This document shows, in pieces, positions 50,597 to 58,543 of a DNA stretch of 64,000 nucleotides. The position numbers were made by a program, and so were the translations under genes. Origin of the DNA: Pedobacter panaciterrae (lineage in GTDB: Bacteria > Bacteroidota > Bacteroidia > Sphingobacteriales > Sphingobacteriaceae); NCBI RefSeq assembly GCF_013204795.1, contig NZ_JABMKW010000008.1:186001-250000 (forward strand), read 5' to 3'. Numbering within the stretch: position 1 is the stretch's first letter; each line of letters begins with the position of its first letter. The notes beneath the pieces were generated by a model that did not search any database, was not told the origin of the DNA, and saw nothing but the letters and a program-made list of their open reading frames with translations.

Positions 50597-52132
50597 ATGA
50601 AAAATAAATTAACATATATAGCTGCTCTTTTTATTGGAGCGCAATTCATGGGATCATGTAAAAAGGATCTGGATGTAAATCCCAGAGAAAGAATACTTGA
50701 ATCTAATTATTATAAAACTCCTGAACAGGCTTTTAGTAGTTTGATCTCGGTGTATGATCAATTTGGAAACCAGTCTGGTGGCTATTTAACCAAGCTAAAT
50801 ATTTTTTCTTCCGGGTCTGATGATCACTACGCTGGAGGTGATTCCCCATCTGATCTTGGTGATCTGCAGGCAATGAATAACTATACAGTAAGTTCATTAT
50901 CCGGAGCACCAAGTTATCTGTGGGGTAAAGGCTTTACCGGGGTTTATAGGGCCAATATATTTTTACAAAAGGTAGAGGAGATTCAAATGGATGCCAGTAC
51001 CAAAAACAGATATATTGCAGAAGCAAAAGCTTTAAGAGCTATCTTTTATTTCGACCTGGTTCGGATATTTAAGAACATACCCCTTATTTTAAAACCCGTT
51101 GAAACGAGTGATTGGTATAATGTCCTACAGGTTCCTCCTGCCGATGTATACAAACAAATTGAATTGGATTTAAAAGAAGCTATCCCCAATCTTCCGTTAA
51201 CGGTTCCAAGAAACACTGAAGGTGGAAGGTTAACCCAGGGAGCGGCTCATGCAGTACTCGGTAAGGTATACCTTTGGCAGGAAAAATTTGCTGATGCCGC
51301 TACTGAATTTGCAGATGTAAACGGTCCTTCGCCCGGTACTACGCCTAGTAAATATGGTTATGTGCTAATGAGCAAGTTTGAGGACTTGTATAAACTCGCT
51401 AATAAATTCAATTCCGAATCCATTCTTGAGATTTCCTATAACAGCACTTCAAATATGGGCTGGGGTAATGTTGGTAGTGGCGAAGGTAATGTAGCTGGGA
51501 TTATGTCGGGCCCTCGGAACTACAATATTCTAATTCCTGACAAAGCTCCGGATTATGTTTCCGGATGGAGTGTTATGCCATTTACTAAAGAGTTCTTTGC
51601 ACTCATTCACTTCGATCCTCGTAATAAACCAACAGTTGCAAATTTAGATAGTCTTGAAAAGGCCGGTATTGTAACTTATAAACACGCCAACGATAATACT
51701 GGTTATTTTGTTGAAAAGTATGCTGGCAGAGTATCCACCAAAGCCAATAGCGGACAGCTTGAACTTAACTTCCCTTATAATCTTTATGAAATACGTTTGG
51801 CCGACACTTACTTAATGGAAGCTGAAGCTGTATTGAAAAGTGGAGGAGCTGTTGGAGCAGGAAGCAGAGCTTATGCTGCTTTAAATGCAGTAAGAGCCAG
51901 AGTTGGATTGAAACCAGTGGACGTTACCATGGATAATATAATAAAAGAAAGACGTATTGAACTAGCAGCTGAAGGACAGCGCTGGTTTGATCTTGTGCGT
52001 TGGGGACTTGCACCTGCTAAACTAGCCTTTAAAGGTTTTGTGGCCGGAAAAAATGAAACATTACCTATTCCAAATGGTGAACTAAATAATACAAAGATAG
52101 TTCAGAGTAAAGAGTGGGGTGGTACTAAATAA
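50597..52132 (+). CDS. susD: SusD/RagB-like outer-membrane lipoprotein
   Basis: Surface glycan-binding lid of the SusC receptor, 511 residues. Lipoprotein signal LFIGAQFMGSC. N-terminal SusD region: ILESNYYKTPEQAFSSLISVYDQFGN, TPR-like helices (RYIAEAKALRAIFYFDLVRIFKNIPLI), and C-terminal RagB block (RLADTYLMEAEAVLKSGG, IIKERRIELAAEGQRWFDLVRWGLA). Aromatic residues that would form the glycan platform cannot be identified by eye. It is followed by a strong hairpin and then the GH30 gene. Confidence 0.95.
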   Translation: MKNKLTYIAALFIGAQFMGSCKKDLDVNPRERILESNYYKTPEQAFSSLISVYDQFGNQSGGYLTKLNIFSSGSDDHYAGGDSPSDLGDLQAMNNYTVSSLSGAPSYLWGKGFTGVYRANIFLQKVEEIQMDASTKNRYIAEAKALRAIFYFDLVRIFKNIPLILKPVETSDWYNVLQVPPADVYKQIELDLKEAIPNLPLTVPRNTEGGRLTQGAAHAVLGKVYLWQEKFADAATEFADVNGPSPGTTPSKYGYVLMSKFEDLYKLANKFNSESILEISYNSTSNMGWGNVGSGEGNVAGIMSGPRNYNILIPDKAPDYVSGWSVMPFTKEFFALIHFDPRNKPTVANLDSLEKAGIVTYKHANDNTGYFVEKYAGRVSTKANSGQLELNFPYNLYEIRLADTYLMEAEAVLKSGGAVGAGSRAYAALNAVRARVGLKPVDVTMDNIIKERRIELAAEGQRWFDLVRWGLAPAKLAFKGFVAGKNETLPIPNGELNNTKIVQSKEWGGTK

Positions 52133-52137
52133 TGCGC

Positions 52138-52176
52138 TAAGAGGTGGATAAGACATCCACCTCTTATTTCTGTTTT
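52138..52176 (+). terminator. Hairpin after susD (terminator or attenuator)
   Basis: Arms TAAGAGGTGGAT (52138-52149) and ATCCACCTCTTA (52155-52166) pair perfectly around AAGAC and run into TTTCTGTTTTC. It begins 6 bases after the susD stop, and would lower expression of the enzyme genes relative to susCD. Confidence 0.65.
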
Positions 52177-52199
52177 CTAATATACATCACTTAATAATT

Positions 52200-53603
52200 A
52201 TGAGATCAAAAAAGCTCAGTTCAATTCTAGGGCTGGTTATTACATTTGTTTCATTTGTCGCAAATGCTCAAAATGATGTGAGCCTATGGCTTACAAAAGC
52301 AGATAAATCAGTTCTATTTACCAAACAGAAAAGAATATTGAAATTTGCGGGCATAAAAAATAACAATCCAACCATTGTAGTTGATGAGAAAGAGCCTTTC
52401 CAATCAATTGATGGTTTTGGCTATGCGTTAACTGGAGGAAGCGCCCAACATCTCATTAAAATGAGCCCTAAAGCAAGGGCAGCTTTGTTAAAGGAATTAT
52501 TTGCTACTGATGGTAATAATATTGGGGTTAGCTATATACGACTGACCATCGGTGCCTCAGATCTAAATGAGAAAGTATTTTCATATAATGATTTAGCTGA
52601 GGGAGAAACAGATTTGGAGCAAACCAAATTTGAATTGGGTCCCGATCGAATAGATGTAATTCCCGTAATGAAAGAAATACTTTCTATCAATCCAAATATC
52701 AAAATAATGGGGTCGCCCTGGTCGCCACCGCTATGGATGAAAACATCTTATGATGCAAGAGGGGGGATGTTAAAACCTGAATTTTATGAAGCTTATGCAA
52801 AATACTTTGTCAGGTATATTCAGGATATGGGCAAAGAAGGAATTCATATAGATGCTGTTACTATTCAAAATGAACCACTTCATCCTGGCAATAACCCAAG
52901 CCTGCTGATGGTGGCACCTGACCAGGCAATCTTTATTAAGAATAACCTTGGACCCGCTTTCCAGAAAGCCGGTTTAAAGACAAAGATTATTATATATGAC
53001 CATAATGCGGATCGTCCTGATTATCCAATTACGATTCTAAATGATCCTGATGCCAGGAAATATATTGATGGGTCTGCTTTTCATCTTTACGGTGGAGAAA
53101 TTGAGGCATTAACAGATGTGCACAATGCCTATCCTGACAAGAATATTTATTTTACAGAACAAATGGTTATTGAAGATCCAAACGAAAATAGGATCAACAT
53201 TTTATCACCAATTAAAAGACTCATTATAGGAGCTACCAGAAACTGGAGCAGAAATGTTTTAGAATGGAATTTAGCAGCAGATCCTGAAAATAAACCTTTT
53301 ACGGATAGAGGAGGATGCCCGATGTGCCAAGGCGCAGTTACGATAGATGAAGATAAAGTAACAAGGAACCTAGCCTATTATTCGATAGCGCATGCATCTA
53401 AATTTGTTCGCCCTGGTTCTCTGCGAATTGCTTCCAGCGAGCCCAAAGAGCTTTCTAATGTTGCATTTAAAACTCCTGACGGAAAAAAAGTACTAATAGT
53501 TGCCAATAGTGGAAAGAATGCACAAACATTTAATATTAGCTTTAATGGTAAATTACTAAGCGATACGATTGACAATGGTGATGTTGCAACCTATATCTGG
53601 TAA
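52200..53603 (+). CDS. GH30 family glycoside hydrolase
   Basis: Secreted retaining glycosidase of 467 residues, signal peptide LGLVITFVSFVANAQ. The (beta/alpha)8 barrel opens with the FQSIDGFGYALTGGSA block (residues 67-82). The acid/base is Glu225 in TIQNEPLHPGNNPS and the nucleophile Glu320 in IYFTEQM; the side beta-domain follows after 420. The sequence style resembles the GH30_3 subfamily, whose known members are endo- or exo-beta-1,6-glucanases, but that assignment is from memory and needs testing. It lies 67 bases after susD, behind the hairpin, and 48 bases ahead of the GH5 gene. Confidence 0.88.
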   Translation: MRSKKLSSILGLVITFVSFVANAQNDVSLWLTKADKSVLFTKQKRILKFAGIKNNNPTIVVDEKEPFQSIDGFGYALTGGSAQHLIKMSPKARAALLKELFATDGNNIGVSYIRLTIGASDLNEKVFSYNDLAEGETDLEQTKFELGPDRIDVIPVMKEILSINPNIKIMGSPWSPPLWMKTSYDARGGMLKPEFYEAYAKYFVRYIQDMGKEGIHIDAVTIQNEPLHPGNNPSLLMVAPDQAIFIKNNLGPAFQKAGLKTKIIIYDHNADRPDYPITILNDPDARKYIDGSAFHLYGGEIEALTDVHNAYPDKNIYFTEQMVIEDPNENRINILSPIKRLIIGATRNWSRNVLEWNLAADPENKPFTDRGGCPMCQGAVTIDEDKVTRNLAYYSIAHASKFVRPGSLRIASSEPKELSNVAFKTPDGKKVLIVANSGKNAQTFNISFNGKLLSDTIDNGDVATYIW

Positions 53604-53651
53604 TATATCCTCAAAATAACTTTAACACACAATTTAACTTATACTCTTTTT

Positions 53652-55421
53652 ATGTTTCAAAAATTAACATTAGTCAGGCTATTTTTTATAATAGCGGTAT
53701 CTGTTTTGTATTCCACGTCTGGGTTGGCACAGGGCTTTTTAAGGGCAGATGGAAAGAAGATTGTAAATGAAAAGGGCGAGAATGTATTATTAAGAGGAGT
53801 TGGTCTTGGGGGATGGATGCTCCAGGAGGGTTACATGTTAAAAATAAATAAAGAAGGTCAGCAATATCGTATTCGGGAAAGAATTGAAGAGTTAATGGGG
53901 GCGAAACAAACCCAGGAATTTTATGATCTGTGGCTTGCCAATCATACCAGAAAGATTGATGTAGATTCAATGAAAGCATGGGGCTTTAACTCAATCAGGT
54001 TACCAATGCATTATAACCTTTATACATTACCTATTGAAAAAGAATCTGTGAAGGGACAAAATACCTGGCTAGACAAGGGATTTGCGATGACAGACTCTTT
54101 ACTTTCATGGTGCAAGGCAAATCAGATGTATTTAATTTTGGATCTTCATGCAGCACCTGGCGGACAGGGAAATGATTTAAATATTTCAGATCGAGACCCT
54201 TCAAAACCGTCACTATGGGATAGTCCTGCTAATCAGGAAAAAACGATAGCTTTATGGAGGAAGTTAGCAGAGCGATATGTCAATGAACCCTGGATTGGAG
54301 CATATGATATCATAAACGAACCTAACTGGGGATTTGAGGACCTTGCAAAAGACAAGAATGGAATAAATGAAAAAAAGAATGAGCTATTAAAGAAATTAAT
54401 GGTTGATATCACAAAAGCAATAAGAGAGGTTGATAAAAAACACATTATTATAATTGAAGGTAATGGCTGGGGAAATAATTATAATGGCATTCTTCCTCCT
54501 TGGGACAATAATATGGTTCTAAGCTTTCATAAATACTGGAGCTATAATGATCAGGCATCGGCGGAAAATATGATCAAGACAAGAGATCAGTATAATATTC
54601 CTATTTGGTTAGGTGAGACAGGAGAGAATTCAAATGTTTGGTTTACCGAGGCCATTCGCTTATTTGAAACTAATAATATTGGTTGGGCATGGTGGCCACT
54701 AAAGAAAGTTGGGGCCAACAATCCAATGGAAATAAAATCTAACCTGAACTATAATGATGTTGTAAGTTATATAAATGGAAATGGAAATAAACCTAAAGAA
54801 AGTAATGTTTATAGTGGTTTAATGGAGCTTGCTACTTACGCAAGACTTGAAAATACAATTATCCATTATGATGTAATTGACGCAATGATCCGTCAGCCTT
54901 TTTCTGCAGAAACCAAGCCATTTAAAAAGCATATTATTGGAAAAACTACTACTGTGAATGGAGTTGATTACGATTTGGGCAGAAACGGCGCTGCCTATTT
55001 TGATAAAGACACGGCAGACTATCACGTCTCTACCGGAAAATATACTGCAGGAAACAAAGGAAGAATTTATAGAAATGATGGGGTGGATATTGCAAAAGAC
55101 AGTACCAAATATGAATCTTATTACGTTAATAATATTGAATCAGGAGAGTGGCTTCAGTATACTGTTGATGTAGAAAAAAAAGGAATATATACTATTAAAT
55201 TAAATGTTGCTTCAGATAATACGAAGGGAAGGATTTCTTTAGCTTCTGACGGAGCCTTAATCGCAAAAGAAATCACGGTATCCAACACAGGCGGATTAAC
55301 AACTTTTAAAACAATAGAAATAAAGAATATTCCACTCAAAGCAGGGAAACAAAGTATAAAGGTTTTGGCAGATACAGGTTATTTTAATTTTAATTACCTT
55401 CAATTTATTAGACAAATGTAA
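53652..55421 (+). CDS. GH5 endoglycanase with C-terminal CBM6-like domain
   Basis: Secreted 589-residue enzyme, signal peptide FFIIAVSVLYSTSGLAQ. The GH5 barrel (about 30-400) has the block RGVGLGGWMLQEGYML, the acid/base Glu223 in DIINEPNWG, the nucleophile Glu322 in IWLGETGEN and conserved HAAPGGQ. After a linker, residues about 455-589 form a CBM6-type beta-sandwich (GEWLQYTVDVEKKGIYTIKLNVAS, LKAGKQSIKVLADTGYFNFNYLQF), which binds glycan chain ends. GH5 covers beta-1,4, -1,3 and -1,6 glucanases and others; the substrate is unproven. It is followed by the cytochrome gene 14 bases later, so it is part of the same operon. Confidence 0.9.
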   Translation: MFQKLTLVRLFFIIAVSVLYSTSGLAQGFLRADGKKIVNEKGENVLLRGVGLGGWMLQEGYMLKINKEGQQYRIRERIEELMGAKQTQEFYDLWLANHTRKIDVDSMKAWGFNSIRLPMHYNLYTLPIEKESVKGQNTWLDKGFAMTDSLLSWCKANQMYLILDLHAAPGGQGNDLNISDRDPSKPSLWDSPANQEKTIALWRKLAERYVNEPWIGAYDIINEPNWGFEDLAKDKNGINEKKNELLKKLMVDITKAIREVDKKHIIIIEGNGWGNNYNGILPPWDNNMVLSFHKYWSYNDQASAENMIKTRDQYNIPIWLGETGENSNVWFTEAIRLFETNNIGWAWWPLKKVGANNPMEIKSNLNYNDVVSYINGNGNKPKESNVYSGLMELATYARLENTIIHYDVIDAMIRQPFSAETKPFKKHIIGKTTTVNGVDYDLGRNGAAYFDKDTADYHVSTGKYTAGNKGRIYRNDGVDIAKDSTKYESYYVNNIESGEWLQYTVDVEKKGIYTIKLNVASDNTKGRISLASDGALIAKEITVSNTGGLTTFKTIEIKNIPLKAGKQSIKVLADTGYFNFNYLQFIRQM

Positions 55422-55435
55422 TTGCAAATTAAATT

Positions 55436-56605
55436 ATGAAGCGTAAAGGACGTTTACTCCTTGTGTTCAGTACTATAGCTATTTTGGTGATTCTATTCTC
55501 CCAATGTATGGATACCTCCAAAAATATGAAAGCAACAGAAACATCCATTGCAGGTGCAAAAACATGTGTCCAATGTCATAAAGATATTTCCAATTCTTAT
55601 TTAAATGATGTTCATTATGCTGCTTCAAGCCCGGTAGAGAATAATAATCAGATCAAACTTGGTACTGATTACGTTTATGAGTATGATAAAAACTTAAAAG
55701 TTGCCATAGAAAAAAGAGATAGTGGTACCTATCAGGTTGTTTATTTTAATGGAAAAGAAGATCTGGCTAAAAGATTTGATATTGCTATTGGGGCAGGTAA
55801 AAATGCTTATACCTATGCCTCATGGAGAGGGAATATATTAAGACAACTTCCACTCTCTTTTTTTAATCAAATAAATGGATGGGCTAACAGTCCGGGTCTG
55901 CGAACAAGCAGCCCGGATTTTGGAAGGATAATAGACTCACGATGCTTAGAATGTCATAGCTCCTTTATAGAAAGTAACAAGGCAAATAATGGCAGTTTAA
56001 TTGTTTCTCACGAAATGTTGAAATCTTCTCTTGTTTATGGAATTGATTGTGAGCGCTGCCATGGGCCAGCAGGTAAACATGTTGAATTCCATTTAAAAAA
56101 TCCTGATGAGAAGGAAGCTAAATTTATGGTGCTTTATAAAACACTTACAAGGAAACAAAGAGTTGATGCATGTGGCATTTGTCATTCCGGTAATGATGCA
56201 GAGTTACTGAAATCTACATTTTCTTTTAAGCCAGGAGAAGATATTAAACAATATTACGCGCATGTTTCATCGGCTCAGGAATCCCAACTCGATGTTCACG
56301 GCCAGCAAAACCAGATGCTTGAGGCGAGTAAATGTTTTACTAAAAGTAATTCGCTCGAATGTTCAACGTGCCATAGCCCGCATGATCAGAACAAAGGAAG
56401 CTTAACATTGTATTCAAAAAAATGTATAAGTTGTCATGCTACCATAAAGCATACACAGAAAACATTGGAAAACGCTATGGTAAAAACCAATTGTATTGAT
56501 TGCCATATGCCTTTAAAACCTTCCAAGGCAATTAGCTTTCAACAGGCCGGCATGTCAGACGTAAGTCCGTATATGCTCAGGTCACACCGTATAGCAATAT
56601 ATTAA
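55436..56605 (+). CDS. Seven-heme c-type cytochrome, periplasmic
   Basis: A 389-residue exported protein with hydrophobic anchor or signal (LLLVFSTIAILVILFSQC). Seven CxxCH heme motifs are present: CVQCH (44), CLECH (170), CERCH (205), CGICH (246), CSTCH (309), CISCH (330) and CIDCH (353). The pattern resembles multiheme cytochrome c554-like proteins. It starts 14 bases after the GH5 gene, so it is likely expressed with the glycan enzymes. Its redox partner is not obvious; no lytic polysaccharide monooxygenase is visible. Whether it serves glycan oxidation or only shares a transcript is unknown. Confidence 0.87.
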   Translation: MKRKGRLLLVFSTIAILVILFSQCMDTSKNMKATETSIAGAKTCVQCHKDISNSYLNDVHYAASSPVENNNQIKLGTDYVYEYDKNLKVAIEKRDSGTYQVVYFNGKEDLAKRFDIAIGAGKNAYTYASWRGNILRQLPLSFFNQINGWANSPGLRTSSPDFGRIIDSRCLECHSSFIESNKANNGSLIVSHEMLKSSLVYGIDCERCHGPAGKHVEFHLKNPDEKEAKFMVLYKTLTRKQRVDACGICHSGNDAELLKSTFSFKPGEDIKQYYAHVSSAQESQLDVHGQQNQMLEASKCFTKSNSLECSTCHSPHDQNKGSLTLYSKKCISCHATIKHTQKTLENAMVKTNCIDCHMPLKPSKAISFQQAGMSDVSPYMLRSHRIAIY

Positions 56606-56615
56606 GCGTAAAAAT

Positions 56616-56650
56616 TTTGTGTCACTGTTTGAATTATATTGTTAAATTTG
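56616..56650 (+). promoter_or_regulatory. Promoter of the sigma/FecR/SusC locus
   Basis: TTTG (56616-56619) and the perfect -7 box TAAATTTG (56643-56650) are spaced by 23 bases, 21 bases before the ATG of the sigma factor gene. It would separate this locus from the preceding one, although no terminator was found between them. Confidence 0.5.
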
Positions 56651-56671
56651 TTTTAAGCAGACATTAAATTC

Positions 56672-57253
56672 ATGGATTACAGGCTCTTATCTGATGACGA
56701 ATTAATTGTTCTTTTCAAAGGAAGTTGCCAGCATGCGTTTAAGGAGATGTATTTGCGGTACTGGCAAAAGGTATATCAGGTTGCTTATAAGAAAGTACAC
56801 CATAAAGAGCTTGCCGAAGAGTTAACCCAAAATCTCTTTGTGGAACTATGGAGACGAAGAGAAACAGTAACAATAAATTCATTAGGGGCTTATCTTTTCG
56901 GGAGTTTAAAATATTGTATCATCAATCATTACAAATCATTATTGGTTCAGGAAAACTATCACAATTATGTAAAGGCTTCTGCGAATTATGGGGTAGTAAA
57001 CAATACCGATTATCTATTGATGCTTAATGAACTCTCTGACGCACTTGCCAGAGGGATTGCACTGCTTCCCAAAAAAACTGCCGAGGTATTCAGAATGAGC
57101 CGAATTGAACACCGCTCGGTTAAAGATATATCTGAGCAGCTTCATATATCCGAAAAAGCAGTTGAATATCACATTACCCAATCGCTTAAATCAATTCGGT
57201 TTTACCTTAAAGAGTACCTGTTTCTATTGGTTGCTTTTATTATGTTTCTATAA
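56672..57253 (+). CDS. ECF sigma factor (sigma-70 family, FecI-like)
   Basis: An extracytoplasmic-function sigma factor of 193 residues. Region 2 (about 10-80) has YLRYWQKVYQVAYKKVHHKELAEELTQNLFVELWRRR, and region 4 (about 125-180) has LPKKTAEVFRMSRIEHRSVKDISEQLHISEKAVEYHITQSLKSI with the HTH. It is typical of the large Bacteroidota FecI family controlling glycan loci. The C-terminal end, YLFLLVAFIMFL, is strongly hydrophobic, which suggests membrane contact. The FecR anti-sigma gene starts 72 bases later. Confidence 0.95.
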   Translation: MDYRLLSDDELIVLFKGSCQHAFKEMYLRYWQKVYQVAYKKVHHKELAEELTQNLFVELWRRRETVTINSLGAYLFGSLKYCIINHYKSLLVQENYHNYVKASANYGVVNNTDYLLMLNELSDALARGIALLPKKTAEVFRMSRIEHRSVKDISEQLHISEKAVEYHITQSLKSIRFYLKEYLFLLVAFIMFL

Positions 57254-57325
57254 GTTTCATTTTTTTTTAAAATTATTTTAGGGATAAGGGCTACTTAGCT
57301 TACATATAGTTTAAAAGCTATAAAA

Positions 57326-58378
57326 ATGAGCAGAGAAGCATTTCATCTATTACTGGAAAGATACCTGCAGAACAGGTGTACAGATGAAGAAAAGGAAATT
57401 ATCGAAAAATGGTATGGAATGCTTGATAAGCATGATATGGAAGATATTGCCCCAACCCAAATAAATGCATTGGAGCAGAAACTGTGGGACAGAATACATG
57501 AAAGTGCCATCACAGAAGATGAAACTCCTGTTCGTAAACTTAAACCTCAGCGCCAAACATCCAGAACTTTAATAACTGCTGTTGCTGCCGTAATTGCAGG
57601 CTTTGTAATTATTACCGCCTATGTATTCTTTAGAGTTGACAGTAAAAAACCTGAATTCATGGTTGCCTCAATTGCAAACAATATTAATTCTGTTTCAAAT
57701 AATACTGCTATGCCCATGGTAGTAAATTTGGAAGACGGAAGTTCTGTTACCCTGCAACCAAAATCTTTATTGAAGTACCCTAAACATTTTTCCAAAACTG
57801 TTCGTGAAGTCACACTTGAGGGAGAAGGCTTTTTTGAGATCAGTAAAAACCCATCCAAACCATTCCTTGTATACAACAGCAATGTAATTACAAGAGTTGT
57901 AGGAACCAGCTTTATCGTAAAAACAAATAGTACAGCAAGCGAAACTGAAGTAACAGTTAAAACAGGAAAAGTAATTGTTTCTCCAAACTCCGGGACCCTT
58001 TCCTTTAAAATTGGTGACCTCTTAAAATCAGGCAAAGGGGTGATACTTACCCCAAATCAGAAAACTGTTTATAGTGCCTCCGAAAATACATTTGCAACCA
58101 CACTTGTTGATAAACCTTTACCGATAGCAAAAAATAATAAGCAACCTATAAAAGAGAGCTATTCTTTCAATGACAGCCGTGTTGCCGATGTCCTAAATCA
58201 GCTTCAAAAATCATATGGGATTGAATTTGTTGTGGAAGACAAAGAATTGTACAACTATACATTTACGGGCGACCTCTCTGAACAAGATTTATACAGTCAG
58301 TTAGATTTTCTATGTGAATCAATTCAGGCAACCTATCAGGTAAAAGAGACTAAAATAATTATCAAAGAAAAAAATTAA
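57326..58378 (+). CDS. FecR family anti-sigma factor
   Basis: A 350-residue membrane protein. Residues 1-70 are the cytosolic sigma-binding part, one helix (about 85-107, TLITAVAAVIAGFVIITAYVFF) crosses the membrane, and the periplasmic FecR domain (about 130-235, VVNLEDGSSVTLQPKSLLKYPKHF... EVTLEGEGFFEIS) is followed by the DUF4974 domain (about 270-350, ESYSFNDSRVADVLNQLQKSYGI). It would hold the sigma factor until the STN domain of its SusC partner signals that glycan is present. Confidence 0.94.
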   Translation: MSREAFHLLLERYLQNRCTDEEKEIIEKWYGMLDKHDMEDIAPTQINALEQKLWDRIHESAITEDETPVRKLKPQRQTSRTLITAVAAVIAGFVIITAYVFFRVDSKKPEFMVASIANNINSVSNNTAMPMVVNLEDGSSVTLQPKSLLKYPKHFSKTVREVTLEGEGFFEISKNPSKPFLVYNSNVITRVVGTSFIVKTNSTASETEVTVKTGKVIVSPNSGTLSFKIGDLLKSGKGVILTPNQKTVYSASENTFATTLVDKPLPIAKNNKQPIKESYSFNDSRVADVLNQLQKSYGIEFVVEDKELYNYTFTGDLSEQDLYSQLDFLCESIQATYQVKETKIIIKEKN

Positions 58379-58543
58379 AACCTAAAAATCAACCAGAACT
58401 AAAAACCTAACCAAACCAGCTTATGAAGAAAAGAGAATTTTACTAACCAAATGATAAAAAAAAAACTGACAATGTTGCGGGACATTGCCAGTTAAAAATT
58501 CTGTACGAAAAGTTTCATATTAACGAACAAAACTCCTAAAGTT
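58379..58543 (+). promoter_or_regulatory. Leader of the second susC: tiny frame and hairpin
   Basis: This 165-base gap has a short frame MKKREFY (58423-58446), whose first residues resemble those of the SusC protein after it. The hairpin AACTGACAATGT/AACTGGCAATGT-type arms lies at 58464-58493 with loop TGCGGG and one mismatch. A poly-A run precedes it, so it reads as a T-tract on the minus strand. A role as attenuator of susC is possible; the tiny frame may be chance. Confidence 0.35.
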
